A DNA stretch of 13,518 nucleotides from Thermoanaerobaculia bacterium (GTDB taxonomy: Bacteria > Acidobacteriota > Thermoanaerobaculia > UBA5066): positions 1 through 13,518 of the forward strand of contig JAGOBQ010000055.1 of assembly GCA_017999215.1 (NCBI GenBank), given 5' to 3'. Below the pieces are notes generated by a model. It was not told the DNA's origin, did no database searches, and saw nothing but the letters and a program-made list of their open reading frames with translations. Position numbers and translations under genes: made by a program. Shown piece by piece: positions 1 through 7,128 of the stretch (the first letter of the stretch is position 1; every line of letters starts with the position of its first letter).

Positions 1-90
1 GGCGACTACCGCGTGACGGTGACGTACGGCGAGGCCCGCAGCACGCAGACGTTGAAGGTTACGGCGACGGAGGGGGTCGAAACCCGGTAG
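1..90 (+). CDS. C-terminal end of a probable secreted beta-rich protein (partial)
   Basis: Frame 1 is open from the window edge to TAG at 88-90 and gives 29 residues beginning GDYRVTVTYGEARSTQTLKV. The alternating hydrophobic and polar pattern (YRVTVTYG, TQTLKVTAT) looks like the last beta-sandwich strands that close many exported BNR/VPS10-like glycosidases and other cell-surface proteins. That comparison is by style only. The gene start and any catalytic domain lie outside the window, so no function can be given. It converges on the kinase gene, with only 7 bp between the two stop codons and no room for a separate terminator. Confidence 0.55.
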   Translation, partial: GDYRVTVTYGEARSTQTLKVTATEGVETR

Positions 91-97
91 CGCGTCG

Positions 98-1057
98 TCA
101 GGAGGCGGAGGCCTCCGGCCGGGGAGCCGCGGGGAGCGTGACGGTGAACGTCGTGCCCTCCCCGGGCGAGGTCGTCAGGCGGACCGAGCCCCCCATCCGC
201 TCGCAGAGCTCCCTCGAGATCGAGAGGCCGAGACCCGTCCCGCCGTGCAGCGCCGCCACGGCGGCATTCGCCTGCTGGAACGGGAGGAAGACCCGGTCCG
301 CCTCCTCGGGCGTCATCCCGCTCCCCGTGTCGCTCACGTGGAGGCAGACGGAGCCGTTCGCGCGCCCCGCCCCGAGCGTGACGAGTCCGTCGCGCGTGAA
401 TTTCGCCGCATTCCCCACGAGGTTGAGCAGGACCTGGCGGAGCCGGGTCTCGTCGGCGAGCGTCCAGGCCTCGCCGTCGGCGAGGAGGAGGATCCGGTTC
501 CCGCCGCGCCGGACGAGCGGGAGCGCCGCCTCGGCAACCTGCTTCAGGACCCCGATCGCCTCGACCGGCCCGAGCTCCAGCCTCACCCCCCCGTGCTCGA
601 GGCGCGCCAGGTCGAGGACGTCCTCGAGGAGGGCGATCTGGTGCAGGGCGAGGTCGCGGACCCGGAGGGCGTCCGCGAGGAGCGGCGCGGCCTCGGGCGC
701 CTCGAGCTGGTCGCAGAGGAGCTCCGCGTAGCCGAGGACGCAGTTGAGCGGCGTCCGGAGCTCGTGGGCGAGCCAGACCGCCATGCGCGCCTTCTCCGCG
801 GCGACGTCGCGGACGACCGTGCAGGTGTCGCAGGCCGGCGGCCGCGGCCCGCCGCGACCGCCTCCACCGTCCCGCCCGCCGCTCGACGAAACCGACGTAT
901 CGACCTCCCGAACGAAAGCCCGCCGCCGCACTCGCTGGGGTTTCTCGGCGCCGACTATCCACACTCCGGACGGGCCGTGCATCCCCCGAACGGGTGAGGC
1001 GACCCGCCCGATGCCCCCTCGCGCCGGAAACCCTTCGGTTGACGACGCGTATTTCAT
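98..1057 (-). CDS. Histidine kinase (HisKA + HATPase_c) without a recognisable sensor domain
   Basis: Predicted two-component sensor kinase of 319 aa. From the chosen start, the H-box AHELRTPLN carries the phospho-acceptor His near residue 98. The N-box NLVGNAAKF is near 212-220, the G1 box SDTGSGM near 242, and the G2 region GGTGLGLSISREL near 272. All ATP-binding motifs look intact. No transmembrane segment or clear PAS/GAF domain precedes the H-box. The roughly 90-residue N-terminus is Arg/Gly-rich and ends in a CDTC motif about 20 residues before the phospho-His, so the protein is probably soluble and may depend on a partner or a cysteine-based signal. The start at ATG 1057 is preferred because longer starts (up to 1198) would run into the divergent SPFH gene, and a GGAG lies 10 nt upstream. 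A shorter start at the Met near 982 is possible. No response regulator lies beside it, so this is an orphan kinase within the window. Confidence 0.85.
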   Translation of the reverse strand: MKYASSTEGFPARGGIGRVASPVRGMHGPSGVWIVGAEKPQRVRRRAFVREVDTSVSSSGGRDGGGGRGGPRPPACDTCTVVRDVAAEKARMAVWLAHELRTPLNCVLGYAELLCDQLEAPEAAPLLADALRVRDLALHQIALLEDVLDLARLEHGGVRLELGPVEAIGVLKQVAEAALPLVRRGGNRILLLADGEAWTLADETRLRQVLLNLVGNAAKFTRDGLVTLGAGRANGSVCLHVSDTGSGMTPEEADRVFLPFQQANAAVAALHGGTGLGLSISRELCERMGGSVRLTTSPGEGTTFTVTLPAAPRPEASAS

Positions 1058-1068
1058 GGTGATATCAC
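1039..1068 (+). promoter_or_regulatory. Candidate sigma70-like promoter for the SPFH operon, with a palindrome over the -10
   Basis: TTGACG (1039-1044) and TATCAC (1063-1068) are separated by 18 bp. They lie about 17 bp before the AGGAGG ribosome site of the SPFH gene. The perfect 10-bp palindrome GTGATATCAC (1059-1068) covers the -10 and also lies directly against the start codon of the divergent kinase gene, so a bound factor could affect both genes. The -35 is a good match and the -10 a weak one. This is inferred from position and consensus only. Confidence 0.35.
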
Positions 1069-1084
1069 TCCGGTAGCAGCCGAC

Positions 1085-1090
1085 AGGAGG
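1085..1090 (+). promoter_or_regulatory. Ribosome binding site of the SPFH gene
   Basis: A perfect AGGAGG sits 7 nt before ATG 1098. It fixes this start and shows that the divergent kinase gene must begin upstream-limited, at about 1057. Confidence 0.7.
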
Positions 1091-1097
1091 TCGCGCC

Positions 1098-2123
1098 ATG
1101 AAACCGAACACCCTGAACGTCAACCGGGAAGCTCCGGCGACGGTCCACAACGGGTGGCCGATGCTCGTCTTCGCCCTTCTCCTCCTCGCCGCGGACATCG
1201 GCCTCTTCGTCTGGTCGATCGCCGCCGGCGTGCAGGCGAAGGGGGACCCCTACGTCCTCCCCTTCGTCGTCTCCCTCCTCGGACTCCCCGCCTGGATCGT
1301 CTTCGTCACCGGCTTCTTCACGCTCCAGCCGAACGAGGCCCGGGTCCTCGTCCTGTTCGGCGCCTACAAGGGGACCGTCCGGGAGGCGGGCTTCCACTGG
1401 GGGAACCCGTTCTACTCGAACGGCTCGGGCACCGCCGCCGCGGCCGCGGCGACGACCGCCGAGGGGCACGGCGCGAACGCGACGGCGATCGCCGTCCACG
1501 CGGCGCAGGCGGCCGGGCGCCGTTCCGCGAAGCGGAACCGGATCTCCCTCCGCGCCCGGACGCTGAACGGCCAGCGCCTGAAGGTGAACGACAAGGGGGG
1601 GAATCCGATCGAGATCGCCGCGGTCGTCATCTGGCGCGTCCAGGACACCGCCATGGCGATGTTCGACGTGGACGACTACGAAAAGTACGTCGAGACCCAG
1701 AGCGAATCGGCTCTCCGGCACATCGCGAGCCTCTACAGCTACGACCACGGCGAGGAGGACGAGATCACGCTCCGGACGAACGTCGAGGAGGTCTCGGCCG
1801 CGCTGAAGACGGAGCTCCACGAGCGGCTCGCGAAGGCGGGCGTCGTCGTCGAGGAGGCGCGCCTCACCCACCTCGCGTACGCCCCCGAGATCGCCCAGGC
1901 GATGCTCCGGCGCCAGCAGGCCGAGGCGGTCATCGCCGCGCGGCAGAAGATCGTCCACGGCGCCGTCTCGATGGTCGAGATGGCGCTCAAGGAGCTCGCC
2001 GAGAAGAACGTCCTGACGCTCGACGACGAGCGGAAGGCCGCGATGGTCAGCAACCTGATGGTCGTCCTCTGCGGGGACACCGAGGTCCACCCGGTCGTCA
2101 ACGCCGGGACCCTCTACGCCTGA
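1098..2123 (+). CDS. SPFH/band-7 domain membrane protein with an Ala-rich insertion
   Basis: Stomatin/prohibitin/flotillin-like protein of 341 aa. Two hydrophobic segments (about residues 20-43 and 52-75) anchor it in the cytoplasmic membrane. The SPFH domain follows from NEARVLVLFG (79-88) through LKVNDKGGNPIEIAAVVIWR (161-180) and DVDDYEKYVETQSESALRH to an Ala/Glu/Arg-rich helical region (AYAPEIAQAMLRRQQAEAVIAAR, written here only as its position, about 260-282). Family members organise membrane microdomains or scaffold membrane proteases; the partner here is unknown. Relatives run directly from the WxNPFY motif into the KxxISLRxRxxNxxxLKVND strand. Here about 38 residues (109-146, rich in Ala, Gly and Thr) are inserted at that point. 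The start is set by AGGAGG 7 nt upstream. The stop TGA forms part of the ribosome site of the next gene, so the two are cotranscribed. Confidence 0.9.
   Translation: MKPNTLNVNREAPATVHNGWPMLVFALLLLAADIGLFVWSIAAGVQAKGDPYVLPFVVSLLGLPAWIVFVTGFFTLQPNEARVLVLFGAYKGTVREAGFHWGNPFYSNGSGTAAAAAATTAEGHGANATAIAVHAAQAAGRRSAKRNRISLRARTLNGQRLKVNDKGGNPIEIAAVVIWRVQDTAMAMFDVDDYEKYVETQSESALRHIASLYSYDHGEEDEITLRTNVEEVSAALKTELHERLAKAGVVVEEARLTHLAYAPEIAQAMLRRQQAEAVIAARQKIVHGAVSMVEMALKELAEKNVLTLDDERKAAMVSNLMVVLCGDTEVHPVVNAGTLYA
1331..1362 (+). repeat. SPFH-gene copy of a 32-bp dispersed repeat
   Basis: This segment encodes NEARVLVLFG of the SPFH protein. It matches 3687-3718 at 29 of 32 positions, and both copies are in the same reading phase. 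Confidence 0.5.
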
Positions 2124-2129
2124 GGAGAG

Positions 2130-2342
2130 ATGCCGAGCCGCGCCGCCGGACCGCCGCCCCCCGGGGAGTCCCGAAAGGCCTTCCTCCTCCGGATCGACCC
2201 CGCCCTCTTCGCCGAGCTCGAGCGGTGGGCGGCGGACGAGCTCCGGAGCGCGAACGGCCAGATCGAGTACCTCCTCCGGGAGGCGGTGAAGGCCCGGCGG
2301 CGGGGGCGGCCCCGCGGCGGGCCGGAGGGCACGGAAGGCTGA
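2130..2342 (+). CDS. Small Arc-type ribbon-helix-helix DNA-binding protein
   Basis: A 70-aa basic protein. Residues 14-52 (RKAFLLRIDPALFAELERWA, then an ANGQIEYLLREAV helix) fit the beta-alpha-alpha pattern of Arc/MetJ ribbon-helix-helix proteins: a strand KAFLLRID for DNA contact, then two helices, the second beginning with the SANGQIE turn. An Arg/Gly-rich tail follows. The gene starts 6 nt after the SPFH stop. The sequence TGAGGAGAGATG holds the stop, a GGAG ribosome site and the start, so translation is probably coupled. Arc-like genes commonly follow SPFH genes of this kind, and it is probably a local repressor or a partner of unknown role. No toxin gene lies next to it. Confidence 0.8.
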   Translation: MPSRAAGPPPPGESRKAFLLRIDPALFAELERWAADELRSANGQIEYLLREAVKARRRGRPRGGPEGTEG

Positions 2343-2344
2343 AC

Positions 2345-2368
2345 GGGGCGCCGGGAGACCGGCGCCCC
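2345..2368 (+). terminator. GC-rich hairpin closing the SPFH operon
   Basis: A perfect 10-bp stem, GGGGCGCCGG with CCGGCGCCCC, closes on a GAGA (GNRA-type) tetraloop 2 nt after the stop of the Arc-like gene. Only a weak pyrimidine run (TGCTACTTCC) follows, so it may terminate inefficiently or mainly protect the 3' end. Being symmetric, it could also act on the convergent glycosylase transcript. The 12-bp palindrome TGCCTCGAGGCA at 2409-2420 lies between the two genes; its role is unknown. Confidence 0.6.
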
Positions 2369-2441
2369 TGCTACTTCCAGACGGCGATCTCGTCGAGCGG
2401 CGAAGACCTGCCTCGAGGCATGAAAGGAGAGGGCCCTGCGG

Positions 2442-3620
2442 CTAGCGTAGGAGTCGTGTAAAGCCACGGCGGCGGGACACGACCTCACTGTCGACGCCAA
2501 GCCACCCGGCGAGTATCTGGAGCTCGTCCCTGAGCGGCCCGGCCACGGAGACCTCATCGGCCCAAGGCTCGCATTGCGCCCGCATGACACGGAGCGCGCC
2601 GCGCGCGCGGTCCGATTTCAGGTCCACCCTCGCGACGAGCCTCTCGCCCAGGAGGAAGGGCAGCACGTAGTAGCCGTGGACGCGCCGATGGGATGGCGTG
2701 TAGATCTCGAGCCGATAGCGAAAGCCGAACAGATGCTCGGTGCGGCTGCGCTCCCAGACGAGCGAATCGAACGGCGACAGCAGCGCCCGGGCCTCGACCC
2801 TTCGCGGTACGCGGGCTCGCGGATCGAGGAACGCCGGCCGATCCCAGCCCTCGACGGCGACCGCCACGAGGTCGCCGGACTCGACGAGCTCGGCGATCCG
2901 CACCCTGGCGTCGGCCGCGGGCAGCCGGAAGTAGTCGGCGAGATCTCGCCCGGTGGCCACGCCGAGGGCCTTGATCGCGATTCGAAGCAGCTCTCTCTGC
3001 GCCTCCGCGGGCTCGGGCGTCGGCGCCTCGATCACCGCACGCGGCAGCACGCGCTCGGTCAGGTCGTAGATCCGCTCGAAATGGCGCCGCCCGTGCGTGC
3101 TGACCTGGCCCGTCCAGAACAGCCACTCGAGCGCCAGCTTGCCCTCGCTCCACTCCCACCAGCCAGCCTTGCGCGCGCCTGAAGCGGCCAGCTCCGAGAT
3201 CCCGATCGGCCCGCGGTCGCGGACCTCGGCGAGCACTTGCTTGCAGAACGCCGCGTGCTCGCGGCCGATACGCGCGAGGCTGCTCCACGAGCCCTCGCCC
3301 CTCTTCGCGCGCTCCATCCGCCAGCGAAATAGGGGCTGCAGCTCCACGGGAATCAGCGAGGCCGCGTGACCCCAGTACTCGAACAGCCGGCGGCGGCTCG
3401 AATAGGCCGCGTGGTCCAGCCGGTCCCGCTCGTAGGGACCGAGCCGCGAGAAGACCGGCAGGTAGTGCGAACGTACGAGCACGTTCACCGAATCGAGCTG
3501 AAGAAGGCCAACCGCGCGAGTCGTCCTCACGACGTCGGCGCCGGTGACGGCCCTCGCCGGGCGCGGCCTTCCGAACCCCTGTGCCCATAGCGCGACGCGG
3601 CGCGCCGCGGACAAGGACAT
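2442..3620 (-). CDS. YcaQ/AlkX-type winged-helix DNA glycosylase (HTH_42 family)
   Basis: 392 aa, close to the roughly 410 aa of E. coli YcaQ, which removes alkylated bases and unhooks interstrand cross-links. Seen in the sequence, numbered from the chosen start: the N-terminal LSAARRVALWAQG; the catalytic motif Q-L-D at about 41-43 in GLLQLDSVNVLVRS; FEYWGHAAS at about 81-89; GWWEWS near 154-159; and the C-terminal SPFDSLVWERSRTEHLFGF near 283-301. The Q-x-D form matches the YcaQ/AlkX branch rather than the Q-x-Q AlkZ branch. The family domain begins almost at ATG 3620, which has a weak GAGG 9 nt upstream. Alternatives are ATG 3635, ATG 3647, and GTG 3743, which has AGGAGG 9 nt upstream but adds 41 residues antisense to an SPFH relic. 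The gene stands alone on the minus strand. DNA repair is the expected role, but the substrate is not shown by the sequence. Confidence 0.85.
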   Translation of the reverse strand: MSLSAARRVALWAQGFGRPRPARAVTGADVVRTTRAVGLLQLDSVNVLVRSHYLPVFSRLGPYERDRLDHAAYSSRRRLFEYWGHAASLIPVELQPLFRWRMERAKRGEGSWSSLARIGREHAAFCKQVLAEVRDRGPIGISELAASGARKAGWWEWSEGKLALEWLFWTGQVSTHGRRHFERIYDLTERVLPRAVIEAPTPEPAEAQRELLRIAIKALGVATGRDLADYFRLPAADARVRIAELVESGDLVAVAVEGWDRPAFLDPRARVPRRVEARALLSPFDSLVWERSRTEHLFGFRYRLEIYTPSHRRVHGYYVLPFLLGERLVARVDLKSDRARGALRVMRAQCEPWADEVSVAGPLRDELQILAGWLGVDSEVVSRRRGFTRLLR

Positions 3621-3686
3621 GGAGGGCTGCCTCATGGGAAGCGGCATGATACGGGCGCGGCGGGCCCAGCCCGGGACCCTCCGGCT

Positions 3687-3718
3687 GAACGAGGCCCGGG
3701 TGTTCGTCCTCTTCGGCG
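3687..3718 (+). pseudogene. Relic of a second SPFH gene
   Basis: 29 of 32 bases match 1331-1362, and in the same phase the segment encodes NEARVFVLFG, as in the intact SPFH protein (NEARVLVLFG). The flanks on both sides (TLRL before, GPFARLAST after) no longer resemble SPFH. No full gene remains. It lies upstream of the glycosylase gene, antisense to the longest possible reading of that gene. It is either a decayed paralogue fragment or, less likely, a chance match. Confidence 0.4.
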
Positions 3719-3802
3719 GACCGTTCGCGAGGCTGGCATCCACCCGGGAAGCCCTCCTGCTCCACCGGCGCGAGCACTGAAGGCACCGAGCCGGCTGCCG
3801 CC

Positions 3803-6800
3803 TCAGGTCCCGGCGCCTGCCTCCGGCCTCCCCGGCGCGTACGTCATCCCGAACACCGTGTCCGTCAGCCAGCGCCGGAACGAGTCGTTGTCGCTGAACT
3901 GCTTGAAGAGCTGGGTGTCGTCCTTCAGTAGAGCCGTCATGACCCGGGCGAGGGCCTTGTCATGCTCGATCTTCGCGTTCTGCCGGTCAGAGTTCCTCGT
4001 GGCGTTCTGGTAGGCGACGTCGGCCGCGACCTTGGCCGGAATCTCCGTCGTGATGAGGTGGTGGACCCGGTCCGCGTCGGTCCAGGGGATGCTCCCGAAC
4101 TGGTCGTTGAAGGTCTTCAGGATGTTCGACAGGCGGTCCATCTCGGGCTCCGGCTTGTGGCCGCCCCCGCTCGTCGGGACGGGCTCGATCTCGGCGTCCG
4201 TGTCGGGAAGCTGGATCTTCATCGAGGCCCGCTTCTCGACCCGGTAGCTGTCCATGTCGATCAGCTCGAGGATTCCCTTCGAGAGGTCGTCCTCCTGCGG
4301 CGCCGGGAGCTTCGGGATCAGGAAGCCGAGGAAGATCGAGAGCTTCTCCCACTCCGGGTCGTTGTAGGGAAGCACGGAGGCGAGGAACGCGTAGATCCGG
4401 GCGAAGGCCTTCGCCTTCCCCTTGAAGTCGACCTGCCCGTCCTCGTCCAGCTCCTGGCGGTAGGTGGCGACGCAGGCGTCGAGAATCGGGTCGAGGCGGT
4501 CCCGGTCGGCCCCGCCGAGGTAGAGCTCGACGACGCCGTCGACCTGTGCGGACGTGTAGACCTCGGCCCCGTCCAGCGCGGCTTTCAGGTCGTGCAGCTT
4601 GTTCGGGTCGGTCTCCTGGGAGAGCAGGGTCGTCCGGTAGTAGTCGGCGAACGCGTCGCGGATCGTGTCCGCGTCGTTCATGAAGTCGAGGACGAAGACA
4701 TCGTGCTTCAGCGGGTGCGCGCGGTTCAACCGTGAAAGGGTCTGGACGGCCTTGATGCCCGAGAGCACCTTGTCGACGTACATCGTGTGGAGAAGCGGCT
4801 CGTCGTAGCCGGTCTGGAACTTGTCGGCGCAGACGAGGAAGCGGTACGGGTCCGTCCGGATCTTCTCGGCGATGCTGTTCGACGGAAAGCCGTTGAGCGT
4901 GGCCTCCGTGACCGGAACGCCGCCGAAGTCGTGCTCCCCCGAGAAGGCCACGATTGCCCGGTACGGGCTCTTGCGCTCGGCGAGGTAGTCCCGGATCGCG
5001 TGGAAGTACTGGAGCGCCCGCTCGATTCCGGTCGTGACGACCATGGCGCGGGCCTGGCCGCCGATCTTCTGCAGGTCGAGCACCTGCTCGTGGAAGTGGT
5101 CGACGATGATCTCGGCCTTCAGCCGAATGGCGTGCTCGTGGCCTTCCACGTAGCGCCGGAGCTTCTTCCGGGCCCGCTTCGTGTCGAACTCGGGGTCGCC
5201 GGGAATCGTCTTGATGAGCCGGTAGTAGCTCTCGATCGGCGTGTAGCTGCGCAGGACGTCGAGGATGAAGCCCTCGTCGATCGCCTGCTTCATCGTGTAG
5301 ACGTGGAAGGGGCGGCGCTTCGTCTCCCCGCCCTCCGGGTGCGGCTCTCCGAAGATCTCGAGGGTCTTGTTCTTCGGCGTCGCCGTGAACGCGAAGTAGC
5401 TCGCGTTCGGGAGGAGCTTCCGCGCCTCCATGATCCGGTTGATCCGGTCCTCGGTCGTCTCCTCGTCGTCCTTCTCACCGCCGACGGAGAGAGCCATGTT
5501 CAGGGCCGAGGAGGTGCGTCCACCCTGGCTCGAGTGAGCCTCGTCGATCACGATGGCGAACGTCCGCGCCCGGTGCTCCGTCCCGATCTCGTCGAGGATG
5601 TGCGGGAATTTCTGGACAGTCGAGACGATGATCTTCTTCCCCGACTCGATGAGCTTCCGCAGGTCCCCGGAGCTCTCGGCGTGCCCGACCGTCGCCGCGA
5701 CCTGCGCGAACGACTTGATGGTGTCGCGGATCTGCCGGTCGAGAATCGTCCGGTCGGTGACGACGATGATCGAGTCGAAGACGTGCGGGGCCTCCGTTGC
5801 GCCCTCGCGCCGAAGACCGATGAGCTGGTGGACGAGCCAGGCGATGGAGTTCGACTTGCCGCTCCCCGCGGAGTGCTGGATCAGGTAGCGCCGGCCGGCG
5901 CCATGCCCCCGGGCGTCGGCGAGGAGCCTCCTCACGACGTCGAGCTGGTGGTATCGGGGCCAGACCTGGGTTCGGCTCTTCTTCCCGGTCGATTCGTTCC
6001 TGCTTTCGACGAGGTGGGCGTAGCTCTCGAGGATCTCGGTCAGGCTCTCCCGCGTCAGGATCTTCTTCCAGAGGTAGTCCGTCTTCAGGCCGTTCGGGTT
6101 CGGCGGGTTCCCGGCGCCGTCGTTCCAGCCCTGGTTGAAGGGGAGGAACCAGGAGCCCTTCCCCTTCAGGTGCGTGCAGAAGCGGACCTCGTGGTCGTCC
6201 ACGGCGAAGTGGACGGCGCAGCGCCCCAGCTCGAAGAGGCGCTCACGCGGGTCCCGGTCTCGCTGGTACTGCTGGACGGCGTCCGCCACCGTCTGCTTCG
6301 TCAGGCTGTTCTTCAGCTCGAAGGTCGCGATGGGGAGGCCGTTCACGAAGAGGCCGAGGTCGAGGGCGAGCTGGGTCTCGTCGCGGCTATACCGGAGCTG
6401 CCGCGTCACGGAGAACCGATTCTTCCGGAAGCGCTCGGCGGCCGCGACGTTGCCGGGAGACGGAGAGCCGTAAAAGAGGTCGAGGCTGATCGGACCGTGC
6501 TTGACGCCATGGCGCAGGACGTCGAGGACGCCCCGCCTGCTCACCTCGCCCTGGATTCGTGCGAGGAGTTTCCGCCTCACCGGCCCGTCCTTGTCCACCT
6601 CGAGGGCTTCGGCGGCGTTTGGCTGCGTGGCGAGGAGGAACGCCCGGAGCTGGAAGAGGTCGACGCAGTACTCCCGGTCGTATTCGCTCGCGTCCCCGAG
6701 GAGCCATCCGGCGCCGTACACAGCCGGCCGCTCAACGGCGTCCTCCGCGTTCGGTAGCGGAGGAGGGGCCTGGCCGGTGAGAGCCGTGACGATGATGGTC

Positions 6801-6838
6801 TCGAGGCCCTTCTCTGAGGTGTCGGTATGTGGGCTCAT
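3803..6838 (-). CDS. hsdR: Type I restriction enzyme, motor/endonuclease subunit HsdR
   Basis: 1011 aa, comparable to EcoR124I HsdR. With HsdM and HsdS it would cleave unmethylated DNA after ATP-driven translocation. The N-terminal PD-(D/E)xK nuclease is intact: D160 in LALDLGLF and E174-x-K176 in ATFELKN. The SF2 translocase follows, with Walker A HSAGSGKS (322-329), a DEAH box IDEAH (431-435), motif III AFTATP (483-488), and motif V/VI FQTGYDEP and QTLSRLNRAHP (674-709). A C-terminal helical assembly region completes it. The ATG at 6838 overlaps the stop of an upstream open frame as ATGA, which suggests coupling to a now truncated gene. The only purine-rich ribosome site (GGAGGG) lies about 15 nt upstream. 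It is the last gene of the island and is more than 3 kb from hsdS, an unusual separation. All motifs look functional. Confidence 0.95.
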   Translation of the reverse strand: MSPHTDTSEKGLETIIVTALTGQAPPPLPNAEDAVERPAVYGAGWLLGDASEYDREYCVDLFQLRAFLLATQPNAAEALEVDKDGPVRRKLLARIQGEVSRRGVLDVLRHGVKHGPISLDLFYGSPSPGNVAAAERFRKNRFSVTRQLRYSRDETQLALDLGLFVNGLPIATFELKNSLTKQTVADAVQQYQRDRDPRERLFELGRCAVHFAVDDHEVRFCTHLKGKGSWFLPFNQGWNDGAGNPPNPNGLKTDYLWKKILTRESLTEILESYAHLVESRNESTGKKSRTQVWPRYHQLDVVRRLLADARGHGAGRRYLIQHSAGSGKSNSIAWLVHQLIGLRREGATEAPHVFDSIIVVTDRTILDRQIRDTIKSFAQVAATVGHAESSGDLRKLIESGKKIIVSTVQKFPHILDEIGTEHRARTFAIVIDEAHSSQGGRTSSALNMALSVGGEKDDEETTEDRINRIMEARKLLPNASYFAFTATPKNKTLEIFGEPHPEGGETKRRPFHVYTMKQAIDEGFILDVLRSYTPIESYYRLIKTIPGDPEFDTKRARKKLRRYVEGHEHAIRLKAEIIVDHFHEQVLDLQKIGGQARAMVVTTGIERALQYFHAIRDYLAERKSPYRAIVAFSGEHDFGGVPVTEATLNGFPSNSIAEKIRTDPYRFLVCADKFQTGYDEPLLHTMYVDKVLSGIKAVQTLSRLNRAHPLKHDVFVLDFMNDADTIRDAFADYYRTTLLSQETDPNKLHDLKAALDGAEVYTSAQVDGVVELYLGGADRDRLDPILDACVATYRQELDEDGQVDFKGKAKAFARIYAFLASVLPYNDPEWEKLSIFLGFLIPKLPAPQEDDLSKGILELIDMDSYRVEKRASMKIQLPDTDAEIEPVPTSGGGHKPEPEMDRLSNILKTFNDQFGSIPWTDADRVHHLITTEIPAKVAADVAYQNATRNSDRQNAKIEHDKALARVMTALLKDDTQLFKQFSDNDSFRRWLTDTVFGMTYAPGRPEAGAGT

Positions 6839-7128
6839 CGGCTCGGCCCAAGGCCCTCCATCAAGTACCCGTCAAGTACCAGAGCTCTGTGTATCCGCAT
6901 GTAGCACAATGGGTTGTGCTCGTGGTCGAGCACCGACGCGTCGAAACGGCGCTCTCCCGTCAAGTACCGCGATAGTCGCCATTTCTCGCTGTTCCGCCCT
7001 CCGGGGCCGGTCACGGTCTCTCGGCCCCTTCGAACGGGCCGAGCGCCCGCAGGGCGGTGAGCACCGCGCTCTTGCAGAGCGAAGGCGGTTCCGCTTCCAG
7101 CTTGGCGAATCGCGCGAGGTTCTCGAGC
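6835..7128 (-). pseudogene. Unassigned open frame coupled to hsdR, probably a gene remnant
   Basis: This frame is open for 97 codons between the TGA of the nucleotidyltransferase relic (7129-7131) and a TGA that overlaps the hsdR start as ATGA. The last about 55 residues (EKWRLSRYLTGERRFDASVL, then residues including NPLCYMRIHRALVLDGYL) have mixed, protein-like composition, whereas the upstream half is Arg/Gly-rich and looks non-coding. No start codon with a ribosome site is visible. It may be the 3' end of the gene that once preceded hsdR. I do not recognise the family. With the neighbouring relics, it fills the 334-bp interval between hsdR and the DUF1828 gene. Confidence 0.3.
6861..6968. 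repeat. Three copies of a TCAAGTACC repeat upstream of hsdR
   Basis: TCAAGTACC occurs at 6861-6869 and 6872-6880, an 11-bp period (about one helical turn), and again at 6960-6968. The latter two lie in an identical 13-mer CCCGTCAAGTACC (6868-6880 and 6956-6968). On the coding strand this reads GGTACTTGACGGG. The copies lie 23-130 bp before the hsdR start, a position suited to a regulator-binding site, but part of the array also falls in the open frame 6835-7128, so codon repetition is an alternative. Confidence 0.45.

Noticed and set aside
106..117. 12-bp palindrome CGGAGGCCTCCG near the convergent gene ends, as a terminator
   Set aside because: It lies inside the kinase coding sequence, has no loop or T-run, and short GC palindromes are frequent in such sequence.
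6..997. Long plus-strand frames opposite the kinase gene
   Set aside because: They are shadows of the kinase, which carries clear H, N and G boxes.
1154..2461. A 435-codon plus-strand frame overlapping SPFH
   Set aside because: Arg/Pro/Gly-dominated shadow of the SPFH and Arc-like genes, with no domain motifs.
3621..3743. GTG start at 3743 for the glycosylase, with AGGAGG 9 nt upstream
   Set aside because: It would add 41 residues unlike the family and antisense to the SPFH-like fragment. The conserved domain begins at the ATG at 3620, though this start remains possible.
4787..6757. A 656-codon open frame on the plus strand
   Set aside because: It is antisense to hsdR, whose motifs are all intact. 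Composition is Val/Leu/Arg/Asp/Glu-heavy, as expected for the reverse strand of a high-GC gene.
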